This document shows, piece by piece, positions 7,216 to 16,709 of a stretch of 64,000 nt of DNA. Numbering within the stretch: the stretch's first letter is position 1; each line of letters begins with the position of its first letter. The notes below the pieces were generated by a model. That model was not told where the DNA came from. It saw only the letters and a program-made list of their open reading frames with translations, and searched no databases. Origin of the DNA: Streptomyces toyocaensis (lineage in GTDB: Bacteria; Actinomycetota; Actinomycetes; Streptomycetales; Streptomycetaceae); contig NZ_JFCB01000001.1 of NCBI RefSeq assembly GCF_000725125.1, forward strand, positions 62,001 to 126,000, read 5' to 3'. The position numbers and the translations under genes are program-made.

Positions 7216-8487
7216 CTACCGGTGGAGGGACCGGTCGACCGAGGCCAGCGGCAGCGCGAACAGCATGCGCCCGGACTGGGACCACACGTCGCCGGTCTCC
7301 TGCCAGTAGGACAGGGACGTCGCCCCGGCGCTCCAGCAGCGGTGCGTCTCGTCCGCCCCGCAGCGGGTGGGGAGGGCCCCGTCGGCGTCCTGCCGCCACA
7401 GCGTGCCGCGCTCGTCCGGGGTCCCGGTCATCCGGCCCAGGTACCAGCCCGACCGGTACGACAGCACACTGCGCACCCGGGTCAGCTCCGTCTCGTACAC
7501 CGCGACCGGATCGGGGTCGAGCAGCCCGGCACGATGCGGCTCGGTGCTGAACGAGTACCGCCACAGCCGGGTCGGCCCGTCCTCCGGGGAGGAGGCGCCG
7601 TGCGCCACCAGGCTGTCCGGCGCGGTGCTGCGGTCCAGGGCGATGCCGTCCGGCCGCGGGGCGCCGGCACCGCTCGTCCGGTAGGAGGCGACCGCCGTCA
7701 GCACGTACCGCGCCCCGGCCGCCGACCAGCCGCCGGGCACCCTGCCCACCGACCTGCCCTCCACGGTGGCCCGCTGCACCCGGTCCAGGTCGTACACGTA
7801 CAGTGCGGCGCCTTCGCCCCGGCCGGTGGTCACCAGCAGCTTGTCCTGGTACCAGACCATGCCCGACACGGCGGAGCCCAGCCCGCGGTAGTCGCGGCCG
7901 TCGTCCACCGGAACGGTGAGCAGGGCCCAGGTGTAGCGCGGTGCGCCCGGGTCGCCGGCGTCCACGAAGGCGACCCTGGCGAGCCCCTGCTCGGCCACGG
8001 AACCCGCGGTCCGGCTCCACCCGGAGAGGATCACCCGGTGCGCGCCCCAGCGCCCGTCGTCGTCCGCGTCCCCCGAGGTGGTGACCGCGCCGGCCCGCCA
8101 GCCGACGGTGTCCCGGCCCGGCCAGCAGTACGCCCGCGTCGCGGCCGGTTCCACGGGCAGTGCCCGCCGGTCGTCGTCCGGGCACTCCTCCGCGTCGCGC
8201 AGCGAGCCGTCGGGGTCGGCGAGCACGGCGCCGATGCCGACGGGCCGGCCCATACCGGCGGAGAGGCGGTCGAGCGCGTCGCCCCGGACGGCCTGCTCGG
8301 TCAGCCGCAGCGGCGCGGTCTCGGCGGACGCGGTCAGCGGCCTCAGCGCCCCGGGGTCGTCGGCGTCGGTGGCCTGCGAGGCACTGATCATGGTCGCGGC
8401 CGCGGTCAGCGCGAGGGCGGTTCCGGCCAGCGCAGCCCGCAGCGCCCTGCCCCGTCTGCGCCGGCGGTGTCTGCCGCGATGCTTCAT
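7216..8487 (-). CDS. Secreted or membrane-anchored protein of unknown function
   Basis: The 423-residue product starts with a very basic stretch (MKHRGRHRRRRRGR) and then a hydrophobic signal segment (AALAGTALALTAAATM), suggesting export. The rest is rich in W, Y, G and D with repeated strand-like blocks such as YTWALLTVP, MVWYQDKLLVTTG and GAALYVYDLD. These suggest a beta-propeller-like fold, although no catalytic motif is apparent. A good GGGAGGACGGT ribosome site precedes the ATG. It lies alone between the GNAT gene and a regulator on the same strand. I do not recognise a named family. Confidence 0.75.
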   Translation of the reverse strand: MKHRGRHRRRRRGRALRAALAGTALALTAAATMISASQATDADDPGALRPLTASAETAPLRLTEQAVRGDALDRLSAGMGRPVGIGAVLADPDGSLRDAEECPDDDRRALPVEPAATRAYCWPGRDTVGWRAGAVTTSGDADDDGRWGAHRVILSGWSRTAGSVAEQGLARVAFVDAGDPGAPRYTWALLTVPVDDGRDYRGLGSAVSGMVWYQDKLLVTTGRGEGAALYVYDLDRVQRATVEGRSVGRVPGGWSAAGARYVLTAVASYRTSGAGAPRPDGIALDRSTAPDSLVAHGASSPEDGPTRLWRYSFSTEPHRAGLLDPDPVAVYETELTRVRSVLSYRSGWYLGRMTGTPDERGTLWRQDADGALPTRCGADETHRCWSAGATSLSYWQETGDVWSQSGRMLFALPLASVDRSLHR

Positions 8488-8684
8488 ACCGTCCTCCCGG
8501 GGCGAGCCAACTGCGTCCGGTGATCTGCGGGTTGACCGTGGAGCAGTTGGGGTGGCCCGTACCGGGATGCTACGACAGCCGGCCGGCCCAGGAGGCGAAG
8601 ACCCTGCAAATATGCGGAACGGCGACCTTCCGAGGCGCTCCAGGGCACTCCTGTACGACCCCGCGCACTCTTGACGGACGGCCC

Positions 8685-9974
8685 TCAGGCATCCGGGGCC
8701 GGCCGCCGCCGACGGCCCGGGACGGGGGCCGCCGCGCGGGGGAGCAGCTCGTCCGGGTGGTCCGGGAGCAGGACCTCCACCTCGGCGGACTCCGTGAAGC
8801 GGTAGGGCCGGTGGTCCAGCAGGGAGCCCAGGTAACGGCGTACGCGGGACATCTCGGCGCGGACCGTCACCGTACGGGCCGGGTCCCCGAACACCTCCCG
8901 GGCCAGGTCGGCGGCGCTGCGCCCCGCACGGTGCACGGCCAGCAGGTACAGCAACCCGGCGTGCCGGGGGCTCAGTTCCCGGGTCCAGGACCCCGCCTGG
9001 CCCGAGACCTCCACCGACCGGCGGCGCGGCTCCCTGAGATCCAGCACGACCCGCACGGCGTCACGTGTCACCGGTTCGTCCGCCACCCGCACCAGCCAGC
9101 CCCCGGCCAGCGGCTCCAGCGAGCACCGCCCCAGCGCGGGCAGCCACCGCATGCCCGCCGACACCGACGCGGGCAGCGCCAGCCGCTCCGTGTACGGCAT
9201 CCCCGTCACCGCCGCCGTCCACCCGTGCCGGTCCACCACCAGCGCACGCCCGTCGAGCCGCGCCAGCACCGGCGCGGCCACCGCCCGCAGCCGCTCCAGC
9301 GACCGCACGTGCCGCTCCCGCAGCCGTGCCTCGGCCAGCTTCGCCACCGAGTCGACCCACGCCAGCGTGGCCGGGTGCATCGTCTCCAGCGGCCCGCTCA
9401 CGTCCACGACGCCGATCAGCCGTCCGTCCCGGGGATCGGTGATCGGCGCCCCGGCACACGTCCAGGCGGCGTGCGACCGTACGAAGTGCTCCGACGCGAA
9501 CACCTGCACGGGACGCCCCGTCACCGCCGGCGTGCCCACCCCGTTGGTGCCGACGACGTCCTCACGCCAGTCCGCGCCGACCTCGAAGCCCAGCCCGTCC
9601 GCCTTGCGCAGCACCGGCGCGCTGCCCTCCCGCCACAGCACCCGGCCCTCCTCGTCGGCCACCACCATGATGTGGTGCGCGACGTCCGCGACCGACAGCA
9701 GCCCCTCCCGCAGCACCGGCAGGACGTGCCGCAGCGTCGAGGACTCCCGCCGCCGCTGCACCTCCTCGCGGGACAGCGTGCCGCTGCGGACGTCGTGGTC
9801 CGGGTCCACACCGCTGCGCAGCATCCGCTCCCAGGACTGCCCGATGACCGGGCGGGGAGCGACGGGCAGACGCTGCCCCGACAGCGCGGCGGAGCGGACC
9901 TCGTCGAGCACCCGCGCCGCGCGCGCCGTGTCGACGGCCGCCAGGTGCGTCACGTCCATCGGTGACAGCGCCAC
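8685..9974 (-). CDS. GAF-domain transcriptional regulator with C-terminal helix-turn-helix
   Basis: The 429-residue protein has the layout of AcoR-like sensor regulators lacking the AAA+ domain. An N-terminal SWERMLRSGVDPD segment precedes a GAF domain (about 70-230, including VGTNGVGTPAVTGRPVQVFASEHF). A C-terminal helical DNA-binding region (about 340-400) contains RAEMSRVRRYLGSLL. I chose the GTG at 9974 because GGGGAGG lies just upstream; an ATG 15 nt further in is also possible. The ligand is unknown. Its upstream region holds a strong hairpin (10158-10195) that insulates it from the acyl-CoA dehydrogenase gene. Confidence 0.8.
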   Translation of the reverse strand: MALSPMDVTHLAAVDTARAARVLDEVRSAALSGQRLPVAPRPVIGQSWERMLRSGVDPDHDVRSGTLSREEVQRRRESSTLRHVLPVLREGLLSVADVAHHIMVVADEEGRVLWREGSAPVLRKADGLGFEVGADWREDVVGTNGVGTPAVTGRPVQVFASEHFVRSHAAWTCAGAPITDPRDGRLIGVVDVSGPLETMHPATLAWVDSVAKLAEARLRERHVRSLERLRAVAAPVLARLDGRALVVDRHGWTAAVTGMPYTERLALPASVSAGMRWLPALGRCSLEPLAGGWLVRVADEPVTRDAVRVVLDLREPRRRSVEVSGQAGSWTRELSPRHAGLLYLLAVHRAGRSAADLAREVFGDPARTVTVRAEMSRVRRYLGSLLDHRPYRFTESAEVEVLLPDHPDELLPRAAAPVPGRRRRPAPDA

Positions 9975-10313
9975 CGGACCTCCCCGAGAAAGACTGTCCG
10001 ACCCATACTGCCGCCTGCCCCGGACGGGGACCCTCGGTACCGGCGCGGGAACAGCAGGTTGCAACCCCCTGCAACCCTGGTGGGCGGCCTGAGGACTGTT
10101 TGAAGATTGAGCGACGCCGTCCCGAGCGGCGTCCACGGCTCTCAACGGGCCTGTGGTGCGGGGGTGGTGCCGTGTCGGCGCAGCACCACCCCCGCGTCAT
10201 GCCCGTGGCAGCAGGACGGTGTGCGCGGCACGGGATGCGACGTGACGCGCGCCGGCGGCTGTCCGGTCGTGGGTGGCCGGTCGCGCAGTTCCCCGCGCCC
10301 CGGGGTGAATCGC
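9975..10313. other. 339-nt gap between regulator and acyl-CoA dehydrogenase
   Basis: Besides the ribosome site of the regulator and the hairpin at 10158-10195, no coding frame with plausible start and codon use was found. It must contain the promoter of the minus-strand GAF regulator; I cannot name convincing -35/-10 boxes. Confidence 0.6.
10158..10195. terminator. 13-bp GC-rich hairpin terminator after the acyl-CoA dehydrogenase gene
   Basis: The perfect arms GCGGGGGTGGTGC and GCACCACCCCCGC flank a 12-nt loop. The hairpin lies about 120 nt downstream of the minus-strand acyl-CoA dehydrogenase stop and upstream of the next minus-strand gene. It fits a Streptomyces-type terminator without a U tract. 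Confidence 0.75.
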
Positions 10314-11948
10314 TCAGGACACCGGCCGGGCCCGCTCCACCACCGATGCCAGAGCAGGCGTGGACGGCAGCGTCCCGAACGCCGAACCCGCGTCCCCGCC
10401 CAGCCGTGCCGCGCAGAACGCGTCCGCCACCTGCGGCGGCGCGTACCGCACCAGCAGCGACCCCTGGAGCACCAGCGCCAGCCGCTCCACCAGCCGCCGC
10501 GCCCGCCCCTCGGCACCCTCCAGATCCGCCAGCTCCGTCAGCAGGTTCTTGATCGCCCCGTCCAGCCGGTGATCCGCCCCGCGGGCCTGCCCGACCTCGC
10601 GCAGGTACGCGTCCAGAGCCCCCGGCTCCCGGCCCAGCGCCCGCAGCACGTCCAGCGCCTGGACGTTGCCCGCCCCCTCCCAGATCGAGTTCAGCGGGGA
10701 CTCCCGCACCAGCCGCGGCATCCCCGACTCCTCGACGTACCCGTTCCCGCCCAGGCACTCCGCCGCCTCCACCGCGACGGGCGCGCACCTCTTGGTCACC
10801 CAGTACTTCGCCGCCGGCACCGCGATCCGCAGCAGCGCCCGCTCCTGCTCACCGCCGTCGTCGTACGCGGCCGCCAGCCGCAGCGCCAGCGCGGTGGCCG
10901 CCTCCGACTCCAGCGCCAGATCGGCCAGCACGTTGCGCATCAGCGGCTTGTCGGCGAGCCTGCCGCCGAACGCCTCCCGGTACGTGCAGTGGTGCACCGC
11001 CTGCGCCACCGCCTGCCGCATCAGCCCCGCCGAACCGAGCACACAGTCGAGCCGGGTCGCCGCCACCATCCCGATGATGGTGCGCACCCCGCGCCCCTCC
11101 TCCCCGACCCGGCGCGCCCAGGTCCCGGCGAACTCGACCTCGGCGGACGCGTTGGACCGGTTGCCCAGCTTGTCCTTCAGCCGCTGGATGAGGAACACGT
11201 TGCGCGTGCCGTCCTCCAGCACGCGCGGCACCAGGAAGCAGGTGAGACCCCCGGGCGCCTGCGCCAGCACCAGGAAGGCGTCCGACATCGGAGCCGAGCA
11301 GAACCACTTGTGCCCGGTCAGCTCGTAGGCGCCGTCCTCCGACAGCGGCCGCGCGGCCGTCCTGTTCGCCCGGACGTCGCTGCCGCCCTGCTTCTCCGTC
11401 ATGCCCATTCCGAACAACGCACCGGGCTTCCGGCCGGGAGACCGCAGGGCGGGGTCGTAGACCGTCGACGTCAGCCGGGGCTCCCACACCGCCGCCAGCT
11501 CCGGCTCGGCGCGCAGCGCCGGCACCGCGGCGTGGGTCATCGACAGCGGGCACCCGTTGCCGGCCTCGACCTGCGTCCACAAGTGGAACGCCGCCGCCCG
11601 CCGCACATGCCCGCCCGGCCGGCCCCACGCCGCCGTCAGCCCCGCCGAGACGCCCTTGCCGAGCAGCCGGTGCCAGGACGGGTGGAACTCGACCTCGTCG
11701 ATCCGGTGCCCGTAGCGGTCGTGCGTGCGCAGCCGCGGCGGATGCTCGTTGGCCAGCACCCCCCACTCCTGCACCTGCGCGGACCCCACCGTCCGCCCGA
11801 GCCCCGACAGCTCGGAGAGCCCCTCGTCCAGCACCTCCGGCGCCAGATGCCGCTCGACCGCCTCCACCAGAGCCCGGTCGGCGCCGAAGACGTCGTACTG
11901 CACCAGCGGGGGAGCCTGGTTGGTCACGGTGTGCGTGGTGCCTGCCAT
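10314..11948 (-). CDS. AidB-like acyl-CoA dehydrogenase
   Basis: This 544-residue flavoprotein belongs to the acyl-CoA dehydrogenase superfamily, AidB branch. The FAD/substrate region MTEKQGGSDVRAN is present (about 185-197), as is the conserved end block ESPLNSIWEGAGNVQALDVLR. GYVEESGMPRLVRE matches AidB, where the catalytic base region differs from fatty-acid enzymes. AidB proteins are linked to the alkylation response and DNA binding in E. coli, but many actinobacterial members are plain dehydrogenases. It is not in an operon with beta-oxidation genes here. The family call is firm; the substrate is unknown. Confidence 0.92.
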   Translation of the reverse strand: MAGTTHTVTNQAPPLVQYDVFGADRALVEAVERHLAPEVLDEGLSELSGLGRTVGSAQVQEWGVLANEHPPRLRTHDRYGHRIDEVEFHPSWHRLLGKGVSAGLTAAWGRPGGHVRRAAAFHLWTQVEAGNGCPLSMTHAAVPALRAEPELAAVWEPRLTSTVYDPALRSPGRKPGALFGMGMTEKQGGSDVRANRTAARPLSEDGAYELTGHKWFCSAPMSDAFLVLAQAPGGLTCFLVPRVLEDGTRNVFLIQRLKDKLGNRSNASAEVEFAGTWARRVGEEGRGVRTIIGMVAATRLDCVLGSAGLMRQAVAQAVHHCTYREAFGGRLADKPLMRNVLADLALESEAATALALRLAAAYDDGGEQERALLRIAVPAAKYWVTKRCAPVAVEAAECLGGNGYVEESGMPRLVRESPLNSIWEGAGNVQALDVLRALGREPGALDAYLREVGQARGADHRLDGAIKNLLTELADLEGAEGRARRLVERLALVLQGSLLVRYAPPQVADAFCAARLGGDAGSAFGTLPSTPALASVVERARPVS

Positions 11949-12037
11949 GCCCCGAACGTACCCCGCCCTCCGGCCTCCTCAACCGGTGATTCCGCCTCTG
12001 GGTGAGTGCGACCAGGCACGACGGATACCTTTGGTTC

Positions 12038-13180
12038 GTGCAGCCAGCAAGTGAATCCCCCGACGAGCCCTCCGGCCGCCTCCACCGGGCCCGGGCCCTC
12101 TACCGGAACGTCTCCAAACGCAGGACCGCCTGGCTGCTGCTCAAGGACACCGTCAATTCCTGCATGGAGTACCGCATCCTGGGGCTGGCGGCCGAGGCGG
12201 CGTTCTTCACGCTGCTGTCGGTCCCGCCGCTGCTCCTCAGCATGATCGGACTGCTCGGTTACGTCGACGCCTGGACCGGCGCCGAGACCATCCAGAGCTT
12301 GCAGCGCAACCTCCTCGACGCCTCCCGCACCGTGCTCTCCGACCGGGGTGTCACGCAGATCGCGGAACCGATCCTGCGGGACGTGACCAAGGGCGGCCGG
12401 CCCGACGTCATCTCCCTCGGCTTCCTGATCGCCGTGTGGTCGGGCTCCCGCGCGGTGAACGTCTTCATCGACACCATCACCGTCATGTACGGCCTGGACG
12501 GCGTCCGGGGCATCGTCAAGACCCGGCTGCTGGCGTTCCTGCTGTTCCTCGTGGCCCTGCTGATCGGCTCGGTCGCGCTGCCGCTGATGGTGGCGGGGCC
12601 GGACGCGGTCGTGCGGATCGTGCCCTGGTCGACGACGGTCGTGCAGATCCTCTACTGGCCGGTCGTGATCCTGCTCTCCATCGCCTTCCTGACCACGCTG
12701 TACCACGTCTCCGTACCCGTGCGCTCCCCGTGGATCGAGGACGTGCCCGGCGCGCTGGTCGCCCTCGGCATGTGGGTGCTCGGCAGCTTCCTGCTGCGGA
12801 TCTACCTGACCAACACCGTCGAGGGGCCGACCATCTACGGCTCCCTCGCGGCTCCCGTCGCCGTGCTGCTGTGGATCGGTGTGTCCGCCTTCGCCGTGCT
12901 CGTCGGCGCCGCCGTCAACGCGGCCATCGACCGGGTCTGGCCGGCCGCCGCGACCGCCGCGGCCCGCGAGACCAACGAGCGGATGCGCCAGGCCCAGGTC
13001 GCCGAGTACGTCGCCCGGACCGCGGCGTCGACCGGCGAGGCCGACCCCGACATGCCCTCCGAGTTCCCCGAACGCTGGTCCCGCTTCCTCCCCCCGGAGG
13101 ACGTCACGGCGCGCCTGCGCGCCCATGTGAAGACCACCCACCCGAGACACGGGGAGGGACCGGAGCACGAGGAGAAGTGA
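12038..13180 (+). CDS. YihY/virulence factor BrkB family membrane protein
   Basis: The 380-residue integral membrane protein has about six hydrophobic segments, including AAFFTLLSVPPLLLSMIGLLGY, LLAFLLFLVALLIGSVALPLMV and AVLLWIGVSAFAVLVGAAVNA. It also has the family motif around GSRAVNVFIDTITVMYG. I chose the GTG at 12038: TACCTT (12026-12031) lies 6 nt upstream, the spacing expected for a leaderless transcript, and no ribosome site is present. An in-frame GTG at 12002 would add 12 residues. The cytosolic tail is charged and proline-rich. YihY proteins were once misnamed RNase BN; the true function is unknown. Confidence 0.88.
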   Translation: MQPASESPDEPSGRLHRARALYRNVSKRRTAWLLLKDTVNSCMEYRILGLAAEAAFFTLLSVPPLLLSMIGLLGYVDAWTGAETIQSLQRNLLDASRTVLSDRGVTQIAEPILRDVTKGGRPDVISLGFLIAVWSGSRAVNVFIDTITVMYGLDGVRGIVKTRLLAFLLFLVALLIGSVALPLMVAGPDAVVRIVPWSTTVVQILYWPVVILLSIAFLTTLYHVSVPVRSPWIEDVPGALVALGMWVLGSFLLRIYLTNTVEGPTIYGSLAAPVAVLLWIGVSAFAVLVGAAVNAAIDRVWPAAATAAARETNERMRQAQVAEYVARTAASTGEADPDMPSEFPERWSRFLPPEDVTARLRAHVKTTHPRHGEGPEHEEK

Positions 13181-13213
13181 GCCGCGTCCTCCCCACCAGG
13201 CACGGCCCCCCGC

Positions 13214-14059
13214 TCACACCGTCCACGTCCCGGCCGCCGCCTCCTGGGCCACGAACTCCGCGAAGTCCCGCGGCCCGCGCCCCAGCACCTGCCACACCCC
13301 GGCGTCCTCCACCCGCGCGTTGCGCCCGTCCAGCAGCGTCCCGAACACCTCGGTGAGGAACGCGGCCTCCTCCGGCGGCACCCCGAGGCCGGTCAGCGCC
13401 TCGCCGTAGTCACGCGCCGGCACCGGCCGGTACGTCAGCGGCCGCCCCGTGGCCACCGCGATCTCCGCCACCGCCTCCCGCCAGGTGAGCAGCCGGGGCC
13501 CCGTCACGGTGATCGTCCGCCCCGCGTACCGCTCCCCGTCCGTCAGCGCGGCCACCACCACCTCCGCGATGTCGCGCACATCCACGAACGGCTCCGCGAC
13601 CTCGCCCGCGGGAAACACCAGCTCCCCGCGCCGCACCTCCTCGAGCAGCGGTCCCTCGCTGAAGTTCTGCGCGAACCAGGCGGCCCGTACGACCGTCCAG
13701 TCCGCGCCCGACGCGCGCAGCGCCTCCTCGGTGGGCAGCGCCTGGTCCTCGCCCCGCGCGGACAGCAGCACCAGCCGCCGCACCCCCAGCCCCAGCGCCA
13801 CCCGGGCGAGCTCGCCGACCGCCTCGGCGGTACCGGGAGCGCCCACGTCGGCCGGGTGGACGAGGTACGCCGCGTCGGCGCCCCGCAGGGTGTCCGCCCA
13901 GGTCGACCGGTCCGCCCAGTCGAACCCGGTCGCCCGCGACGCCGCCCGCACGGTCAGCCCCGCCGCCCCGGCGGCCCGTGCCACCCGGCTCCCCGTACGG
14001 CCGGAGGCGCCCGTGACGACCAGGGTCGTGTCCTTCGCACTCTTCGTGTTCTCCGTCAT
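13214..14059 (-). CDS. NmrA-like NAD(P)-binding oxidoreductase
   Basis: This 281-residue Rossmann-fold protein has the nucleotide-binding motif TGASGRTGSRVARAA (about 16-30). Other NmrA/NAD(P)H:quinone-type features are LVLLSARGED, FVDVRDIAEVVVAAL and a C-terminal EFVAQEAAAGTW. The catalytic YxxxK of classical SDRs is not evident, as usual for atypical SDR/NmrA proteins that may sense redox state or act on quinones. It is divergent from an AraC-family gene 81 nt away, a common regulator-target arrangement. Convergence with the YihY gene leaves 33 nt between stops. Confidence 0.9.
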   Translation of the reverse strand: MTENTKSAKDTTLVVTGASGRTGSRVARAAGAAGLTVRAASRATGFDWADRSTWADTLRGADAAYLVHPADVGAPGTAEAVGELARVALGLGVRRLVLLSARGEDQALPTEEALRASGADWTVVRAAWFAQNFSEGPLLEEVRRGELVFPAGEVAEPFVDVRDIAEVVVAALTDGERYAGRTITVTGPRLLTWREAVAEIAVATGRPLTYRPVPARDYGEALTGLGVPPEEAAFLTEVFGTLLDGRNARVEDAGVWQVLGRGPRDFAEFVAQEAAAGTWTV

Positions 14060-14140
14060 GCCCTCGAGTCAACCGCCGCGCACCGCACGGAACCATCGCC
14101 GAAGGGCTCAGGCGCATAAGCCCGCGTCTAGGCTGACCCC

Positions 14141-15076
14141 ATGGACGCTCTCACCGGCCTGCTCGAGGGTCCGCGCGCCCGCGGGGCGTTCATGATCCGG
14201 GCGTGCTTCGACCCGCCGTGGGCGGTCCGCGTGGAGGACCGCGCCCCGCTGACGCTGATGCTCCTCGCGCGCGGCGAGGCGTGGCTGCTGTCCGACGCGG
14301 GAGAGCGGCTCCTGCTGCGCCCCGGCGACCTCGCCGTCACACGCGGCCCCGACCCGTACACCTGCGCCGACGACCCGGACACGGTCCCGCAGGCGCTGAT
14401 CCTGCCCGGTGGCGAGTGCCACTACCCCGACGGACGGCCCCTGAACGGCGTCATGGACCTCGGTGTCCGTACCTGGGGCGACCGCCCGGACGGCGCGGCG
14501 GTGATGCTGATCGGCACCTACCGGATGCGCGGTGAGATCGGCGGCCGCCTGCTGGACGCGCTGCCGCCGCTGCTCTCCCTGACCGCCGAGGTGTGGGACT
14601 GCCCGCTCACGCCCCTCCTCATGGAGGAGATCGTGCGCGACGCACCCGGTCAGGAGGTCGTCCTGGACCGGCTGCTCGACCTGCTGCTCATCGCCGCGCT
14701 CCGGGCCTGGTTCGACCGGCCGGAGGCGGAACCGCCCGCCTGGTACCTGGCCCTGTCCGACCCCGTCGTCGGCCCCGTCGTCCGCCTGCTGCAGGACGAC
14801 CCGGCCCACCCCTGGACGGTCGCCGCCCTCGCGTCGAAGGCCGGCGTCTCCCGGGCCGCCCTGGCCCGCCGCTTCACGGAACACGTCGGCGAACCCCCGA
14901 TGACGTACCTCACCGGCTGGCGCCTCGCCCTCGCCGCGGACCGCCTCCGCGACACCGACGACACCATCGGCGCGATCGCCCGCCAGGTCGGCTACGGCAG
15001 CGCCTTCGCCCTGTCCACCGCCTTCAAACGGACCTACGGCGTCAGCCCCCAGGAGTGGCGGACCCGCGCGGCGTAG
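14141..15076 (+). CDS. AraC-family regulator with cupin_6-type sensor domain
   Basis: The 311-residue protein has an N-terminal cupin-like AraC-binding domain (about 1-170, including [24 protein letters not shown]). The two AraC helix-turn-helix motifs follow (about 215-310: [20 protein letters not shown] and [20 protein letters not shown], ending in the family signature GVSPQEWR). TAGGCT at 14129-14134 lies 6 nt before the ATG, suggesting leaderless translation. It is divergent from the NmrA-like oxidoreductase and probably controls it. The ligand is unknown. The next AraC gene starts 10 nt after its stop. Confidence 0.92.
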   Translation: MDALTGLLEGPRARGAFMIRACFDPPWAVRVEDRAPLTLMLLARGEAWLLSDAGERLLLRPGDLAVTRGPDPYTCADDPDTVPQALILPGGECHYPDGRPLNGVMDLGVRTWGDRPDGAAVMLIGTYRMRGEIGGRLLDALPPLLSLTAEVWDCPLTPLLMEEIVRDAPGQEVVLDRLLDLLLIAALRAWFDRPEAEPPAWYLALSDPVVGPVVRLLQDDPAHPWTVAALASKAGVSRAALARRFTEHVGEPPMTYLTGWRLALAADRLRDTDDTIGAIARQVGYGSAFALSTAFKRTYGVSPQEWRTRAA

Positions 15077-15086
15077 CCTGGAGGAC

Positions 15087-15773
15087 GTGTACAGGGAGCG
15101 GGCGTCGCGGCTGACGGGCGCGGTCGTGTGGACCCACACCCCGTCCGGGAACGGTCAGGGCAGGGTGCTGCCCGACGGCTGCATGGACCTGCTCTGGCAC
15201 GACGGGCGCCTCCTGGTCGCAGGCCCGGACACCCGCGCACACCTCACCGGGGGGCCGCCAGGCACCTGGACCGGCATCCGCTTCCACCCGGGCACCGCGC
15301 CCGCCCTGCTGGGCGTCCCCGCCCACGAACTGCGCGACCGCCGCGTGGAGCTGGCCGAGCTGTGGCCGGCGGCGGTCGTGCGCCGCGTCACCGCCCGCGT
15401 CAACGCCGCGGACGACCCGGCGCGCGGCCTGGAGGACGTGGCCCTCGGCCGGGCGGCCGAGACCGCCCCGCCCGACCCGGTGCTCGGCCGTCTCGTCACC
15501 GCCCTCGACGCCGGCCGTCCGGTCGCCGTGGCCGCCGACGAACTGGGCGTGTCGGCCCGTCAGGTGCACCGCCGGTCCCTCGCGGCGTTCGGCTACGGCC
15601 CCAAGACCCTCGCCCGCATCCTCCGGATGCGCCGCGCGCTCGCCCTGGCGCGGGCGGGCGTCCCCCTCGCGGAGACCGCGGCCCGCGCCGGCTACGCCGA
15701 CCAGCCCCATATGGCGCGTGACGTGAGGGACTTGGCGGGAGCCGCGCTGGGCGAACTACTCGCCCGCGGGTAG
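15087..15773 (+). CDS. AraC-like helix-turn-helix regulator with DUF6597-type N-terminus
   Basis: The 228-residue protein has an N-terminal domain with [23 protein letters not shown]. This matches regulators annotated with a DUF6597 sensor. An AraC-like HTH follows, with [30 protein letters not shown] and a second helix pair ([22 protein letters not shown]). The GTG start has GGAGG 2-6 nt upstream. It lies 10 nt behind the first AraC gene, so the two may form one transcript. Its end overlaps the convergent VOC gene by 18 nt. Confidence 0.88.
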   Translation: MYRERASRLTGAVVWTHTPSGNGQGRVLPDGCMDLLWHDGRLLVAGPDTRAHLTGGPPGTWTGIRFHPGTAPALLGVPAHELRDRRVELAELWPAAVVRRVTARVNAADDPARGLEDVALGRAAETAPPDPVLGRLVTALDAGRPVAVAADELGVSARQVHRRSLAAFGYGPKTLARILRMRRALALARAGVPLAETAARAGYADQPHMARDVRDLAGAALGELLARG

Positions 15774-16157
15774 CGGAGCGTACAGGTCCACCCCGTTCCC
15801 GTCCGGGTCGAGGACGACGGCGTACCGCTGCCCCCACACCGCGTCCCACGGCTTCACCCCGACACGGGCCCCGGCCCCGGCCAGCTCCGCGAACAGGGCG
15901 TCGACCTCCGCGGGACTGCCGCACCGCAGCGCCAGCGAGGTCCTGCCCCCGCCCGAGGGCGGCTCCCATCCCGCATGGAAGGACCGGACCACCTCCTCCG
16001 TGTCGAGCATCAGCCGCAGCCCGCCCGGCAGTTCGGCCTCCGCGTGTTCGTGGACCTCGGACCCCTCGGGGAAGGCGAACCCGAGCCGCCGGTAGAAGGC
16101 GACGGAGGCGGCCATGTCCGAGACGACCATCCCGATGGCATCGAATCGTGCACTCAT
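15756..16157 (-). CDS. VOC (glyoxalase/bleomycin-resistance-like) family protein
   Basis: The 133-residue protein has the paired beta-alpha-beta-beta-beta modules of the vicinal-oxygen-chelate fold. It starts [27 protein letters not shown] and ends with the typical [18 protein letters not shown]. The expected metal-site histidine of the first module is replaced by Gly/Met (AIGMVVSD), so metal catalysis is doubtful and a binding or resistance role is possible. Its stop lies inside the end of the convergent AraC-like gene. Confidence 0.88.
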   Translation of the reverse strand: MSARFDAIGMVVSDMAASVAFYRRLGFAFPEGSEVHEHAEAELPGGLRLMLDTEEVVRSFHAGWEPPSGGGRTSLALRCGSPAEVDALFAELAGAGARVGVKPWDAVWGQRYAVVLDPDGNGVDLYAPLPAGE

Positions 16158-16444
16158 GAGCGCCACGCTACGGCCGCCCCGCCGGCCCGGTCTTGAAGAA
16201 ATCGGACATCGCCGCTGACCGGACCCCCGTGCTCCGGGAGACGCCTGTACCCCCTGCTGGAATCTCGGTCCTGTGTCTCGCCGCCCACCGGTTCGTCGGC
16301 ACCGGCCCGTGCCCGGCGCGACGCACGCACCGTGACCTCGCCCGCCGCGACCGCCGCCGTCGTAGGCGACCGCCCGGACGCGGCGTCGGGCCCCGGCGCC
16401 CGACGCGGGCCGGGGGCCGGCGCGCTCGCGTAGGCTCCGGACGC
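16158..16444. other. Gene-free stretch upstream of a broken thuA-like gene
   Basis: No supported ORF was found. The stretch holds a 9-bp hairpin (GCGTCGGGC...GCCCGACGC, 16383-16406) and, near its end, TAGGCT 8 nt before the ATG of the thuA remnant. These look like the surviving upstream region of that gene. The promoter of the minus-strand VOC gene must lie near 16160-16200. Confidence 0.5.
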
Positions 16445-16663
16445 ATGGCCGGCCCCGCGCTCCTCGTCCACACCCGCACCACGGACTACCGGCACGACTC
16501 CATCCCGGCCGGTGTCGCCGCCCTGCACGGCCCTCGGCCACACCGCCGCGTCCTACGCCGACCCCGCCTTCCGCGCCCACCTGCGCGGCGGGATCACCTG
16601 GACGGGCGCACGGAACACCCGGCCCGTTTCGGAAGCCGGGGGGAGTGTCGGTACCGGCTCCTA
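16445..16663 (+). pseudogene. Remnant of a ThuA-like (trehalose utilization) protein gene
   Basis: The first 28 codons encode a typical ThuA N-terminus (LLVHTRTTDYRHDSIPAGVAAL). Frame 1 is then lost, and from about 16530 the +1-shifted frame encodes a typical ThuA C-terminus (GHTAASYADPAFRAHLRGGI followed by TWTGAR), ending at TAG. About 150 residues of the usual 210-220-residue domain are missing between the two parts. I interpret it as an internal deletion with frameshift in a ThuA-domain gene. The two fragments are visible in the sequence; the family match is by recognition. Confidence 0.7.
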
Positions 16664-16709
16664 GGGTGAGAGGCGCCGGAAACCGGGCCAACGACCACAG
16701 GAGCCACGC

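Noticed and set aside
8520..9965. Long plus-strand ORF (481 codons) opposite the GAF regulator
   Set aside because: It is rich in H, R, P and Q, mirrors the GC3 bias of the real minus-strand gene, has no domain and no ribosome site.
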